Below are positions 27,595 through 37,257 of a stretch of DNA of 64,000 bases, piece by piece. Location of the stretch: the NCBI RefSeq assembly GCF_035317345.1, contig NZ_JAYKTU010000012.1. One strand, given 5' to 3'. Position 1 is the first letter of the stretch, and the number at the start of each line of letters is the position of its first letter. The translations under genes and the position numbers were made by a program. This DNA comes from Cellvibrio fontiphilus (GTDB lineage: Bacteria; Pseudomonadota; Gammaproteobacteria; Pseudomonadales; Cellvibrionaceae). The notes under the pieces are model-generated. The model was given only the letters and a program-made list of their open reading frames with translations. It was not told the origin of the DNA and did not search any database.

Positions 27595-28128
27595 ATGCAG
27601 GTGACAAATTTCTCGCTAGTGAATCAAGCTTTTGCTTTTGCCAAGGCAATTCATGGGATGGCGAGTGACATGGATTCAATATCAACAAGTGCAGAGCGAC
27701 TACTTCGGGAAGCGCTGTTCACCGCCTGTGCCTTTCATTTGGCACGTGCCTTTCATTTTTATATCCGAGAAATAGCTGATAGGGCGTTGCTTAAAAATAC
27801 AGAGTCGATAAGTTCTTTGGCAGAGCTGCAGCAAGCGTTAATGCAGCGCGGTGTTTATTCTCAGGACCTTGAAGAGTTAAGTGAGCTTGCTGAACAAAAG
27901 GGATCATGGCTATGGCAATTACAGCTTCACTCAAAGGAAATTATGCGGTCTCCTCCCAAAGAGCAGGAAAAAAAGGCATTTCCTCAGGATAACTTAATTC
28001 TTGCTGTTGATCTTACCTCTATCGAGGCAGGCACAAGGCTGGTGCTGACGTCTGATTTGTTGAGTGATTGGCAACATGCTTTCCGCTCGGTAGTGTCGCG
28101 GCAACGTGAGACAGGTGCAGAGTTTTAG
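27595..28128 (+). CDS. DUF6586-like protein
   Basis: A 177-aa soluble, mainly helical protein. From general knowledge of Pseudomonas genomes, a gene of this size and character (DUF6586) lies beside topA; the position and the region ~30-70 (SAERLLREALFTACAFHLARAFHFYIREIADRA) support this, but it is not verified. The ATG at 27595 is chosen because the nearer upstream ATG reads into a stop; GGAG lies ~10 nt before it. The function is unknown. A terminator separates it from topA, so it has its own promoter or depends on read-through. Confidence 0.68.
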   Translation: MQVTNFSLVNQAFAFAKAIHGMASDMDSISTSAERLLREALFTACAFHLARAFHFYIREIADRALLKNTESISSLAELQQALMQRGVYSQDLEELSELAEQKGSWLWQLQLHSKEIMRSPPKEQEKKAFPQDNLILAVDLTSIEAGTRLVLTSDLLSDWQHAFRSVVSRQRETGAEF

Positions 28129-28292
28129 TGAGCATTCATCTAAATGTTGAACCAGCGATATCTCTGTGGCACAATCTGCACCCTTCGCGCGCCAAGGCTG
28201 ATGATTTTTATAAAAAAGATTAAAAATCAATTGGTTAGGCGGTATGAAAAATTAGTCAGTGCCTGCATTTATCCTAAATGAGGCAACCCAAC

Positions 28293-28377
28293 GCGGACGT
28301 GGTGAAATTGGTAGACACACCAGGTTTAGGTTCTGGCGCCGCAAGGTGTGAGAGTTCGAGTCTCTCCGTCCGCACCA
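28293..28377 (+). tRNA. tRNA-Leu (UAG anticodon)
   Basis: An 85-nt class II tRNA. The acceptor stem is GCGGACG / CGTCCGC with discriminator A and an encoded CCA (28375-28377). The D-arm contains GTGGTGAAATTGGTAGAC. The anticodon stem CCAGG/TCTGG encloses TTTAGGT, with TAG at positions 34-36. A long variable arm and a T-arm with GTTCGAG follow. It decodes CUA, and CUN if U34 is modified by the cmoAB products. It lies between the DUF6586 gene and tig. Confidence 0.96.
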
Positions 28378-28442
28378 TTTTCTAGGCATCTCTTTGACTG
28401 CCTGATCTAATGCCAAAACTATTGTTATTTCACGAGGCACAT

Positions 28443-29756
28443 ATGCAGGTTTCACTCGAAACGACTTCTGGACTGGAGCGCCGCTTGACTGTCGGTGTAC
28501 CCGCTGAGCAAGTAGAAAATGAAGTCGAGAATCGTCTAAAGCAGGCGGCGCGTAACGTAAGCATCAAGGGTTTCCGTAAAGGTAAGGTGCCCCTCTCCGT
28601 TGTGAAGCAGCGTTTTGGTGCTGGAATTCGTCAGGAAGTTGTGGGAGATGTGATTAGCCGCTCTTTCTATGCTGCAGTTCAAAAGGAGAATGTAAAGCCC
28701 GCAGGTCAGCCCTCTATTCAGCCTAAGCAGCTAGCAGCAGGGAAGGATCTGGAATATGTTGCTACTTTTGAAGTGTATCCCAGTGTTGCTTTGAGTGATC
28801 TCTCTGCTTACGAAATCACTAAATATAAAGCTGAAGTTACCGAAGCTGATGTAGACAATATGATTGAGGTTCTGCGGAAGCATCAAGCGACTTGGTCGAT
28901 AGTGGGGCGCGCAGCTGCGCAAGGTGATCAGGTAAATATTAATTTCTTGGGCACTAAGGATGGCGTTGAGTTCGCTGGTGGTAAAGCCGATAACCATGTT
29001 TTGGTGTTAGGCTCAAAATCAATGATACCTGGTTTTGAGGAAGGTATTGTTGGTATGCAAGCAGGCGAGCAAAAAGTGATATCTGTCACTTTTCCCGAGG
29101 ATTATCAAGCAGAAGAGCTTAAGGGTGCAGCCGTTCAATTTGCTATTACCGTTAATAGCGTGTCTGAAGCTCAGCTGCCTGAATTGAAAAAAGAGTTTTT
29201 CCAAAAATTTGGTGTTGAAAAAGGCGGAGAAAAACAGTTCCGTAAAGAAGTTAAGGCAAATATGGATCGTGAGCTGGCGAATGCCCTGAAGGCAAAGGTG
29301 AAGGTTCAGGTGATGGATTCGCTTATCGCCTCCCACACTACAGAGGTTCCTAAAGCGCTAGTTGCTAATGAAATTCAAGTTTTGCGGAATCAGATGCTGC
29401 AACGCTTTGGTGGTCAGCAACAAAATTTTGATGTTAAGTCGCTGTTGCCGGACGCCATGTTCCAAGAAGAGGCATCACGTCGTGTTACCCTCGGTCTTAT
29501 AGTTGGTGAGATTGTTAAATCAACAAAACTTAAGCCCGATGCTAAACGCGTTCGTGCGATGATTGAAGAGATTGCATCTACTTACCAAGAGCCAAAAGAA
29601 GTGATTGAATATTATAATTCCAATCAGGAGCTTCTTGCTGGAGTAGAGTCAGCAGTGTTGGAAGATCAGGTGGTGGATCATATTATGGGTCAGGCGAAGG
29701 TTTCTGAAGTTGAAACCAGCTATGATGAAATCATTAAGTCTAACAGTCAGCGTTAA
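28443..29756 (+). CDS. tig: trigger factor
   Basis: Ribosome-bound chaperone and peptidyl-prolyl isomerase (437 aa). The N-terminal domain carries the ribosome-docking signature GFRKGKVP at about 45-52. The FKBP-like domain (~150-240) has GDQVNINFLGTKDGVEFAGG and LGSKSMIPGFEEGIVGM. The rest is the helical chaperone body. The chosen ATG at 28443 begins the conserved MQVSLETTSGLERRL and has GAGG upstream; an earlier in-frame start at 28410 is unnecessary. First in the tig-clpP-clpX-lon order common in gammaproteobacteria. Confidence 0.96.
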   Translation: MQVSLETTSGLERRLTVGVPAEQVENEVENRLKQAARNVSIKGFRKGKVPLSVVKQRFGAGIRQEVVGDVISRSFYAAVQKENVKPAGQPSIQPKQLAAGKDLEYVATFEVYPSVALSDLSAYEITKYKAEVTEADVDNMIEVLRKHQATWSIVGRAAAQGDQVNINFLGTKDGVEFAGGKADNHVLVLGSKSMIPGFEEGIVGMQAGEQKVISVTFPEDYQAEELKGAAVQFAITVNSVSEAQLPELKKEFFQKFGVEKGGEKQFRKEVKANMDRELANALKAKVKVQVMDSLIASHTTEVPKALVANEIQVLRNQMLQRFGGQQQNFDVKSLLPDAMFQEEASRRVTLGLIVGEIVKSTKLKPDAKRVRAMIEEIASTYQEPKEVIEYYNSNQELLAGVESAVLEDQVVDHIMGQAKVSEVETSYDEIIKSNSQR

Positions 29757-29765
29757 TTGCTTGAA

Positions 29766-29793
29766 AGACCGCATTGCATATGCATTGCGGTCT
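29766..29793 (+). terminator. hairpin after tig
   Basis: An 8-bp stem (29766-29773 with 29786-29793) encloses a second short palindrome (GCATATGC). No T-tract follows, so termination may be partial and allow read-through to clpP. Confidence 0.4.
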
Positions 29794-29931
29794 CCTTCCG
29801 TTGTAATCCCCCCTTCAAAACCCCCTCTTTGGGCTGGCATATAATGCCGTCACGAGTTAAGCTCTTAAGTAGTAAATTTACTGTTTTCAGAACTGGCGAT
29901 ATTAAATGTTCGCTTAAGGATAAAATGCAAG

Positions 29932-30573
29932 ATGTCATACGAATCTACAAAATCTCAGTCTTCCTTTATTAACAGTGGCTTGGTGCCAATGGTTATTGAG
30001 CAAACTGCCAGAGGGGAGCGCTCATTTGACATTTACTCTCGACTTCTAAAGGAACGAGTAATTTTTCTTGTGGGGCCCGTTGAGGATTACATGGCCAATT
30101 TGGTGGTCGCTCAATTACTGTTTTTAGAGGCTGAGAATCCTGATAAAGATATTCATCTTTATATCAATTCTCCAGGTGGGTCAGTGACAGCAGGAATGTC
30201 AATATACGATACCATGCAGTTTATCAAGCCAGACGTCAGCACTATGTGTATTGGTCAAGCATGTAGTATGGGAGCATTTTTATTAAATGCGGGCACAAAA
30301 GGTAAGCGTTTTTGTTTGCCAAATTCACGTGTAATGATTCACCAACCCAGCGGTGGTGCTCAAGGGCAGGCTTCGGATATACATATTCAGGCACAGGAAA
30401 TATTAAAAATTCGTGCCCGTCTTAACGAGCTAATGGCGTTTCATTCGGGTCAGCCGATTGATAAAATTGAATTGGATACCGAACGTGATAATTTCATGTC
30501 AGCACAGCAAGCCAAAGACTATGGTTTAATCGACTCAGTTATTGAGCGACGTGTTCAGCCTGCAGCTAAGTAA
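29932..30573 (+). CDS. clpP: ATP-dependent Clp protease proteolytic subunit
   Basis: Serine protease forming the barrel served by ClpX/ClpA (213 aa). The catalytic triad is visible: S112 in GQACSMGAFLL, His in RVMIHQPSGG, and Asp in the TERDNFMS segment. The N-terminal MVIEQTARGERSFDIYSRLLKERVIFL is highly conserved and suggests a short processed propeptide. AAGGA stands 11 nt before the ATG. A TATAAT at 29840-29845 could be a promoter -10, without a clear -35. Confidence 0.97.
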   Translation: MSYESTKSQSSFINSGLVPMVIEQTARGERSFDIYSRLLKERVIFLVGPVEDYMANLVVAQLLFLEAENPDKDIHLYINSPGGSVTAGMSIYDTMQFIKPDVSTMCIGQACSMGAFLLNAGTKGKRFCLPNSRVMIHQPSGGAQGQASDIHIQAQEILKIRARLNELMAFHSGQPIDKIELDTERDNFMSAQQAKDYGLIDSVIERRVQPAAK

Positions 30574-30671
30574 ACACGGTTCTTGCGATAGAAAAACGCA
30601 ACCAAATATTAAGCCAGTTGCGATCCAAGAAAGCTTATAACGGTTTTGAATTTTTGATGGAGTGGGTTTGA

Positions 30672-31973
30672 ATGACCGATCACACCAGTGACACAGGCGA
30701 TAAAAACGGAAAGTTGCTCTATTGTTCTTTCTGTGGCAAAAGTCAACATGAGGTTCGTAAACTGATTGCAGGGCCGTCTGTTTTCATTTGTGACGAATGC
30801 GTTGATTTATGCAATGACATTATTCGTGAGGAAATACAAGAAAATACGACTGATGGCACATCTGAAAAATTACCTAAACCACACGAAATTTCTGCGATTT
30901 TGGATCAATATGTAATCGGTCAGAAACGAGCTAAAAAGGTTCTGGCAGTAGCGGTTTATAATCATTACAAGCGCCTCCGTTTTGGTGATAAAGCAGGTAA
31001 AGATAAAGAGCCTATCGAACTCGGCAAAAGTAATATTCTTTTAGTCGGGCCAACTGGTAGCGGAAAAACCTTGCTCGCTGAAACGTTGGCTCGTTTGCTT
31101 GATGTGCCTTTCACGATTGCCGATGCTACAACCTTGACTGAAGCCGGTTATGTTGGTGAAGATGTAGAAAATATTATTCAAAAGCTTCTACAAAAGTGTG
31201 ATTACGATGTAGAAAAGGCGCAGCAGGGTATAGTTTATATCGATGAGATTGATAAGATTTCTCGCAAATCAGACAATCCTTCAATTACGCGTGATGTGTC
31301 TGGCGAGGGTGTTCAGCAAGCTTTGCTCAAGTTAATTGAAGGTACTGTTGCGTCGGTTCCTCCTCAGGGAGGGCGAAAACATCCCCAACAAGAGTTTTTG
31401 CAGGTTGATACATCGAATATCCTGTTCATTTGTGGTGGTGCCTTTGCTGGATTGGATAAGGTTATTCGCGATAGATCCGAAAAGAGCGGCATAGGTTTTG
31501 GTGCAGAGGTCAAAAGCAAGGATGAAAAACGTAATTTTGGTGAGACACTCCATTCATTAGAACCTGAAGATTTGGTTCGTTATGGTTTGATTCCTGAGTT
31601 TGTTGGTCGTTTGCCTGTTATTGCTACTTTGGATGAGCTGGATAAGGCCGCATTAATACAAATATTAACTGAACCAAGAAATGCTTTGACTAAGCAATAC
31701 GCAAGGCTGTTTGAGATGGAAGGAGTTCAAATTGACTTTCGTCCAGACGCTTTGGATGCTGTAGCTGAACGCGCACTCGAGCGTAAAACTGGTGCGCGTG
31801 GTTTGCGCTCCATTATGGAAAATGTGTTGCTTGATACAATGTACAAAATTCCATCAGAAGACAACGTGGTCAAAGTGGTTGTAGACGAGTCTGTTATCAA
31901 GGGGGAGTCTGAGCCTTTACTAGTTTATGAGGCCGCAGACATTCCGGCCAAAGTGGCTTCAGATGATAAGTAG
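30672..31973 (+). CDS. clpX: ClpX unfoldase
   Basis: AAA+ unfoldase (433 aa) that recognises tagged substrates and feeds them to ClpP. The N-terminal zinc-binding domain has CSFCGKSQ...CDECVDLC. Walker A GPTGSGKTLLA is near residue 127, and the Walker B IDEIDKIS and the sensor-type SGEGVQQALL segment follow. The RYGLIPEFVGRLPV segment in the large AAA+ domain is typical. It lies 98 nt after clpP on the same strand. A terminator follows. Confidence 0.97.
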   Translation: MTDHTSDTGDKNGKLLYCSFCGKSQHEVRKLIAGPSVFICDECVDLCNDIIREEIQENTTDGTSEKLPKPHEISAILDQYVIGQKRAKKVLAVAVYNHYKRLRFGDKAGKDKEPIELGKSNILLVGPTGSGKTLLAETLARLLDVPFTIADATTLTEAGYVGEDVENIIQKLLQKCDYDVEKAQQGIVYIDEIDKISRKSDNPSITRDVSGEGVQQALLKLIEGTVASVPPQGGRKHPQQEFLQVDTSNILFICGGAFAGLDKVIRDRSEKSGIGFGAEVKSKDEKRNFGETLHSLEPEDLVRYGLIPEFVGRLPVIATLDELDKAALIQILTEPRNALTKQYARLFEMEGVQIDFRPDALDAVAERALERKTGARGLRSIMENVLLDTMYKIPSEDNVVKVVVDESVIKGESEPLLVYEAADIPAKVASDDK

Positions 31974-31996
31974 TTTTAAACAGGAATGAGAATATG

Positions 31997-32030
31997 AAAA
32001 GAGCGCATTTATGCGCTCTTTTTCTTTTTT
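31997..32030 (+). terminator. terminator after clpX
   Basis: A perfect 8-bp stem (32001-32008 with 32011-32018), extended by A/T pairs, precedes TTTTTCTTTTTT. Confidence 0.88.
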
Positions 32031-32042
32031 CTGTGAGTGCAA

Positions 32043-32071
32043 CTTGTAATTAACTCCATTTGCCCCCACTC
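32043..32071 (+). promoter_or_regulatory. sigma-32 (heat-shock) type promoter for lon
   Basis: CTTGTAA (32043-32049), a 14-bp spacer and CCCCACTC (32064-32071) compare with the RpoH consensus CTTGAAA-N13-15-CCCCATnT. It stands 50 bp before the lon ATG, just after the clpX terminator. lon is a known RpoH target in E. coli. Confidence 0.65.
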
Positions 32072-32120
32072 TTTGTTCATGGCAAGGTGTTAGTTGCCTT
32101 CTTGAGATAGAGAGGAACCA

Positions 32121-34541
32121 ATGGTCGCTGAAACCCCTGTTGATACCCAGATTACAGATATCCCCTTACTTCCGCTGCGTGATGTCGTCGTTTATCCACA
32201 TATGGTAACTCCCTTATTCGTCGGAAGAGGAAAGTCCATTGAGGCTCTTGAGAGAGCGATGGCTAATGACAAACAGGTTTTGTTGGTCGCGCAAAAAAGC
32301 CCTCAACAAGATGAGCCCTTGGCCGATGATTTATATAAAGTTGGTACTATAGCTTCCATACTGCAGCTGCTCAAATTGCCGGATGGTACAGTCAAAGTAC
32401 TTATCGAGGGTCGTGAGCGCGTTCGAATTGAATCAATATTTGATTCTGGTTCTTATTTTAAAGCTAATGTGTCAGTTATTGTGAGCCCTGAAGTCGAAGC
32501 GTCGGAGGCCCGCGCTTTAATTGCTTCAGTAATGGGGCAGTTTGAGCAATATGTCAATTTGAGCAAGAAAGTTCCAGTTGAAGTTATTACTTCCCTTTCT
32601 GGTATCGACGAGCCTGGCCGGCTGGCTGACACAATTGCTGCTCATATGTCGCTTGAGTTATCTAAGAAGCAGTCGATATTGGAAGTGGCTGATATTCGTG
32701 AGCGTATAGAGCACTTGCTGGATTTGATGGATGCAGAGGTGGATCTTTTTCATGTCGAAAAAAAGATTCGCGGGCGTGTCAAAAAACAGATGGAAAAAAG
32801 CCAGCGTGAGTATTATCTAAATGAACAAATTAAAGCTATACAAAAAGAACTAGGTGAATTGGGTGAAGAGGTTAGCGAGGCTGACGAATTAGAGCGAAAA
32901 ATCGTTGCAGCAGCTATGCCAAAAGAAGCTACAGAAAAGGCTCGTGCGGAACTTAACAAATTAAAACTAATGTCGCCTATGTCGGCTGAGGCCTCTGTGC
33001 TTCGTGCTTATATTGATTGGATGATAAAAGTACCTTGGAGTAAAAAAAGTAAAGTTCGAAGTGATCTTGCTCGTGCTGAAGAGGTGCTTAATAAGGATCA
33101 TTTTGGCTTGGAAGAGGTTAAGGAGCGTATTCTGGAGTACCTTGCTGTTCAGCAGCGAGTTAAAAAAATTAAAGGGCCGATTCTTTGTTTGGTTGGTCCC
33201 CCTGGTGTTGGTAAAACTTCTTTAGGGGAGTCGATTGCGCGTGCTACAAATCGTGAATTTGTACGAATGGCATTAGGTGGTGTGCGCGATGAGGCTGAAA
33301 TTCGCGGTCACAGACGCACCTACATAGGTTCTTTGCCTGGTAAGTTGATTCAAAAAATGGCTAAAGTTGGGGTGAAAAATCCGCTCTTTTTGCTTGATGA
33401 GATAGATAAAATGGGAATGGATAACCGCGGCGACCCTGCTTCAGCTCTTCTTGAAGTGCTGGATCCTGAGCAAAATAGTCATTTCAATGATCACTACCTT
33501 GAAGTTGATTACGACCTGTCAGATGTGATGTTTGTTTGTACATCCAACTCCATGAATATTCCGGGGCCACTGCTTGATCGTATGGAAGTCATAAGGATTC
33601 CCGGATATACGGAGGATGAAAAGCTAAATATTGCGCAGCGCTATCTTATTCCTAAACAAATCAAAGCTAATGGCCTAAAAGATTCCGAAATTGAAATTAC
33701 AGCCGATTCAATCAGGGACATTGTTCGTTATTACACGCGTGAGGCAGGTGTTCGAGGATTGGAGCGAGAAATTGCCAAGATTTGTCGTAAGATCGTTGCA
33801 CGTCACGTTAAGGGACGAACTCTAAGTGCGGAAGTTGTTAACCCATCCGTTCTTGAAGACTTGTTAGGGGTTCGCAAGTTTGATTATGGTAAGGCGGAGA
33901 GTAAGGACCAAGTTGGTCAGGTTACAGGTTTAGCTTGGACTCAAGTAGGTGGAGAGTTGTTAACTATCGAAGCATCTGCAGTGGCTGGCAAAGGAAGGAT
34001 TATTAAAACAGGATCACTGGGTGATGTGATGCAAGAGTCTATTCAGGCAGCACTAACTGTTGTTCGCTCGCGAGGTCAGGCCTTGGGAATAGCGCCAGAC
34101 CATCACGAAAAGGTTGATATACATATTCACGTACCTGAAGGGGCAACACCAAAAGATGGTCCAAGTGCGGGTATTGCTATGTGCACTGCATTGGTTTCTG
34201 TACAAACTGGCATCCCCGTTAAGGCTGATGTTGCAATGACTGGTGAAATTACATTGCGCGGAGAGGTCTTGAGAATAGGAGGTCTCAAAGAAAAACTACT
34301 GGCTGCTCATCGAGGTGGCATTAGAACGGTTATCATCCCCGCTGATAACGAGCGTGATCTCAAAGAGATTCCATCTAATATCAAAGAAGACTTGACAATT
34401 AAACCGGTCAAATGGATCGATGAAGTTTTGGATATTGCTCTTCAATACAGCCCAAAGCCAATCAGCGATGAAGAGTATCGGGCTTTGGAGAAAGCAGCAC
34501 AAAAGTCTGATGAGACAGATAACAGACTGAGCACACACTGA
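32121..34541 (+). CDS. lon: Lon protease
   Basis: Homo-hexameric ATP-dependent protease (806 aa). The N-terminal substrate-binding domain begins IPLLPLRDVVVYPHMVTPLFVGR. AAA+ motifs are Walker A GPPGVGKTSLG (~358) and the LLDEIDKMG Walker B. The proteolytic domain has the Ser-Lys dyad: S682 in PKDGPSAGIAM, and the Lys in GGLKEKLLAAHRGG. It degrades misfolded and regulatory proteins, often including motility and stress regulators. It sits between terminators as a single unit driven by the heat-shock-type promoter. Confidence 0.97.
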   Translation: MVAETPVDTQITDIPLLPLRDVVVYPHMVTPLFVGRGKSIEALERAMANDKQVLLVAQKSPQQDEPLADDLYKVGTIASILQLLKLPDGTVKVLIEGRERVRIESIFDSGSYFKANVSVIVSPEVEASEARALIASVMGQFEQYVNLSKKVPVEVITSLSGIDEPGRLADTIAAHMSLELSKKQSILEVADIRERIEHLLDLMDAEVDLFHVEKKIRGRVKKQMEKSQREYYLNEQIKAIQKELGELGEEVSEADELERKIVAAAMPKEATEKARAELNKLKLMSPMSAEASVLRAYIDWMIKVPWSKKSKVRSDLARAEEVLNKDHFGLEEVKERILEYLAVQQRVKKIKGPILCLVGPPGVGKTSLGESIARATNREFVRMALGGVRDEAEIRGHRRTYIGSLPGKLIQKMAKVGVKNPLFLLDEIDKMGMDNRGDPASALLEVLDPEQNSHFNDHYLEVDYDLSDVMFVCTSNSMNIPGPLLDRMEVIRIPGYTEDEKLNIAQRYLIPKQIKANGLKDSEIEITADSIRDIVRYYTREAGVRGLEREIAKICRKIVARHVKGRTLSAEVVNPSVLEDLLGVRKFDYGKAESKDQVGQVTGLAWTQVGGELLTIEASAVAGKGRIIKTGSLGDVMQESIQAALTVVRSRGQALGIAPDHHEKVDIHIHVPEGATPKDGPSAGIAMCTALVSVQTGIPVKADVAMTGEITLRGEVLRIGGLKEKLLAAHRGGIRTVIIPADNERDLKEIPSNIKEDLTIKPVKWIDEVLDIALQYSPKPISDEEYRALEKAAQKSDETDNRLSTH

Positions 34542-34623
34542 AACACCCGAATAGGGTACTTTGTGTGGTTGCTTGTTTTGTGATCAAAGCGGTGCGGGTT
34601 TTGTGTAAAGCTGTAAGCTTTCC

Positions 34624-34652
34624 TTGACCCTCCGATTTTCAGTTGGTATAAA
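34624..34652 (+). promoter_or_regulatory. sigma-70 promoter for hupB
   Basis: TTGACC (34624-34629), a 17-bp spacer and TATAAA (34647-34652), about 94 bp before the hupB GTG. The near-consensus match suits an abundant protein. Confidence 0.7.
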
Positions 34653-34745
34653 TCGCAATTCATTTGCTGCACAGACCATGCGAATTAAATGCGTCATTAA
34701 ATTTGTACTGTGTGTTTAGAAACAAATAATCAAAAGGGGTTAAGT

Positions 34746-35018
34746 GTGAACAAAACTGAGCTGATTGAAGCCATCGCCGCATCTGCGGACATACCAAAGG
34801 CAGCTGCTGGACGCGCGCTGGATGCTGTGGTTGAGAGCATTACAGGGGCCCTTAAGAATGGCGACTCTGTTGTTTTGGTAGGGTTTGGTACCTTTGCGGT
34901 GAAAGAGCGTGCTGCCCGTACTGGACGCAATCCCCAAACTGGTGCTGAAATCAAAATTGCAGCGGCCAAAGTTCCTGGTTTCAAACCAGGTAAGTCTTTA
35001 AAAGACGCGGTAAATTAA
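34746..35018 (+). CDS. hupB: nucleoid protein HU-beta
   Basis: A 90-aa histone-like protein that bends DNA as a dimer. It starts at GTG 34746 with AAGGGG ~6 nt upstream; this gives the standard HU length and N-terminus (NKTELIEAIA). The DNA-contacting arm GFGTFAVKERAARTGRNPQTGAEI is intact, and the end KVPGFKPGKSLKDAVN is canonical. The lon-hupB-ppiD order matches Pseudomonas and E. coli. Confidence 0.97.
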   Translation: MNKTELIEAIAASADIPKAAAGRALDAVVESITGALKNGDSVVLVGFGTFAVKERAARTGRNPQTGAEIKIAAAKVPGFKPGKSLKDAVN

Positions 35019-35056
35019 TTTGGTTTTTGTAGGTTTTATGCTAACCACGAAACACA

Positions 35057-35085
35057 AAAAGCGCATCTAGGTGCGCTTTTTTTTT
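35057..35085 (+). terminator. terminator after hupB
   Basis: A 9-bp stem (35057-35065 with 35072-35080), loop TCTAGG, merges into a run of nine Ts. Confidence 0.9.
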
Positions 35086-35203
35086 AGTGCTTTTAGCGTT
35101 TGAATGAATTTAAAAAGCTAAATTAATTCTAATAAATACCACAAGTCTCTCTGTGTGCCTCTTAAGAAGCTATCAGATATTCCCATCATGTTAGGAGTTT
35201 AAA

Positions 35204-37075
35204 ATGTTACAACACCTCAGAGATAATTCCAGAGGAGTAATCTCTTTCATCTTAATCGGATTTTTGGTGATCATTTTTGCCCTTACCGGTGTTGAGGCAC
35301 TATTTAACTGGGATACATCCGCGAATCAAGCTGCCAAGGTTAATGGTGAACAAATTACTGAAATGGATGTGGCCCGTGCAGTTAGTATGCAGAAACAGCA
35401 AATGCTTAATTTATATGGCGATCAAATCCCCGCCCAATTTTTGAGTGATGAATATTTGCGTAAGCCGGCTTTGGATAATCTGATTCAGCGATTAATATTA
35501 TCTCAGGCTGCAAAAGATGCAGGCATGGCAATTGATGCCAATTATCTTTCAGAACAAATTACAACCACTCCGCAGTTCAAGAATGAGTCTGGTGTGTTTG
35601 ATAATGGTGCTTATCAGCGATTACTTCGTAATATGGGTTACACCCATAGTTCTTACACAAAGATTCTTTCTGATGAGTTAATTATTAATCAATTACAGGC
35701 GGGCGTTGCTCAGAGTAGCTTCTCGACTAGTGTTCAACTTGAAGATGCAATTGCATTGAGTTTTCAATCGCGCGATATCGAATACGTAATATTGCCATCA
35801 GCTAAGGCGCGCGACTCAATTCAGTTACAAGACTCTGATATTCAATCTTACTATGATGCGAATCAAGTGATGTTTGTAAGCGAAGAGCAGATTGCTGTCG
35901 ATTATATTAATTTGAGTGTTCAGGATTTAATGAAAGATATATCGGTATCTGAGACTCAGATTCGTGAGCAATATGAACAAAATTTATCATCTTTTGTTGC
36001 CGCTCCTGAACGTCAAGCAGCGCACATTTTAATCGAAAATGATGATGCAGATAAAATTAAAGTTGTTTCCGAGAAATTGGCATCTGGTGCTGAATTCACT
36101 GACTTGGCAAAGGAATACTCTGATGATTTAGGAAGTAAAGACCAGGGGGGTGATCTTGGTTTTAGTTCGGGTGACGCTTTTCCTAAAGAGTTTGAAACAG
36201 CACTTTCAAGTCTTAAAGTTGGTGAAGTTTCTGCCCCAGTAAAAACAGATGCGGGAACTCACTTTATTAAGTTGTTGGCTGAGAAAAATACAACTCCGCC
36301 TAGCTTCGAAGAGCAAAAGGTTGAAATTGGGGAGCAGATTAAGCGAGCAGAGGCTGAATTACTTTTTGTTGCGCAGCTTGAAAAATTGCGTGATCTTTCC
36401 TACAACGCTGAGAGTTTGTCTGATGTAGCTAAGGAATTAAATTTGACTGCAATCAACTCTGGTCTTTTCGAAAAAAGTAAAGGCCAAGGTGTGATGGCCA
36501 ACCAAGCAGTTGTTGCTGCTGCCTTCTCTGATGAAGTCCTACGCGATGGCAACACCAGTGATGTGATCGAAATTGATTCCAGTAATGTACTCGTGTTAAA
36601 GATGACGGAGCACAAACCCAGTAAGACAAAGTCATTGAGCGAAGTAAGACAGCAAATTGAAGATACGCTCAAAGATCAGAAGGCCCGTGCATTACTGACG
36701 GAGCAATCGCAAAAAATTATTGCAGATCTAAAAGCGGGTTCGTCTTTAGCTGATTTGAGCGGTGAGTCTGGTTTGGAGATTAAAGCGTTTAAAGAGGCAA
36801 CGCGCAATGCAGCCGGAGTTGATACCGATGTGCTACGTTATGCTTTCTCTATGCCAAAGCCTACACCTAATAATCCTGCTGTAGGTAATGTAATTACATC
36901 TTCAGGTGATATGGCTATTGTTGTTTTAAGCGCAGTGTCTTCAGGTGTGGGAAACAAAACCGCAGAGGATCAGCGTTCGGCCATCAGCTCTCAGTTAGCT
37001 TCTTTATACGGAAGAAATGATTTTTCTGGATTCCAAAAGTTCTTGAAGGACTCCGCTGATATTGAGCAAAAATAA
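35204..37075 (+). CDS. ppiD: periplasmic folding chaperone PpiD
   Basis: A 623-aa inner-membrane-anchored chaperone near the Sec translocon. The N-terminal RDNSRGVISFILIGFLVIIFALTGVEALF is the membrane anchor. A SurA-like helical domain follows (~40-220), then a parvulin domain (~265-360; ERQAAHILIE...LAKEYSDDLGSKDQGGDLGF) and a C-terminal helical domain. The length equals E. coli PpiD (623). AGGAG stands before the ATG. A terminator follows. Confidence 0.95.
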   Translation: MLQHLRDNSRGVISFILIGFLVIIFALTGVEALFNWDTSANQAAKVNGEQITEMDVARAVSMQKQQMLNLYGDQIPAQFLSDEYLRKPALDNLIQRLILSQAAKDAGMAIDANYLSEQITTTPQFKNESGVFDNGAYQRLLRNMGYTHSSYTKILSDELIINQLQAGVAQSSFSTSVQLEDAIALSFQSRDIEYVILPSAKARDSIQLQDSDIQSYYDANQVMFVSEEQIAVDYINLSVQDLMKDISVSETQIREQYEQNLSSFVAAPERQAAHILIENDDADKIKVVSEKLASGAEFTDLAKEYSDDLGSKDQGGDLGFSSGDAFPKEFETALSSLKVGEVSAPVKTDAGTHFIKLLAEKNTTPPSFEEQKVEIGEQIKRAEAELLFVAQLEKLRDLSYNAESLSDVAKELNLTAINSGLFEKSKGQGVMANQAVVAAAFSDEVLRDGNTSDVIEIDSSNVLVLKMTEHKPSKTKSLSEVRQQIEDTLKDQKARALLTEQSQKIIADLKAGSSLADLSGESGLEIKAFKEATRNAAGVDTDVLRYAFSMPKPTPNNPAVGNVITSSGDMAIVVLSAVSSGVGNKTAEDQRSAISSQLASLYGRNDFSGFQKFLKDSADIEQK

Positions 37076-37100
37076 CTTCCAATCATTTTGCGTTAAAGAG

Positions 37101-37130
37101 AAAAACCCGCATCCTTGATGCGGGTTTTTT
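37101..37130 (+). terminator. terminator after ppiD
   Basis: A 13-bp stem (37101-37113 with 37117-37129, loop CTT) includes A/T pairs at its base and ends in a T-run. Confidence 0.9.
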
Positions 37131-37228
37131 TCGTTTTAATCATGCCTAAATTTTGTTTTTTTGAGTCATACCTAGTTTTAAGAATAGATTTTCTACTGCC
37201 TAGTATCCTCTTTTATAACTTTTATACC

Positions 37229-37257
37229 TTGTCAATAGATAATATATGTAATATAAA
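37229..37257 (+). promoter_or_regulatory. sigma-70 promoter for the first GH53 gene
   Basis: TTGTCA (37229-37234), a 17-bp spacer and TATAAA (37252-37257), 105 bp before the GTG start. The surrounding AT-rich segment ends in GTTGTGGG, a short motif also resembling the flank (ATTGTGGG) of the inverted repeat upstream of the second GH53 gene. Confidence 0.6.

Noticed and set aside
29760..29766. CTTGAAA heat-shock -35 before clpP
   Set aside because: No CCCCAT-type -10 follows within 13-15 bp, and it lies in the tig 3' hairpin.
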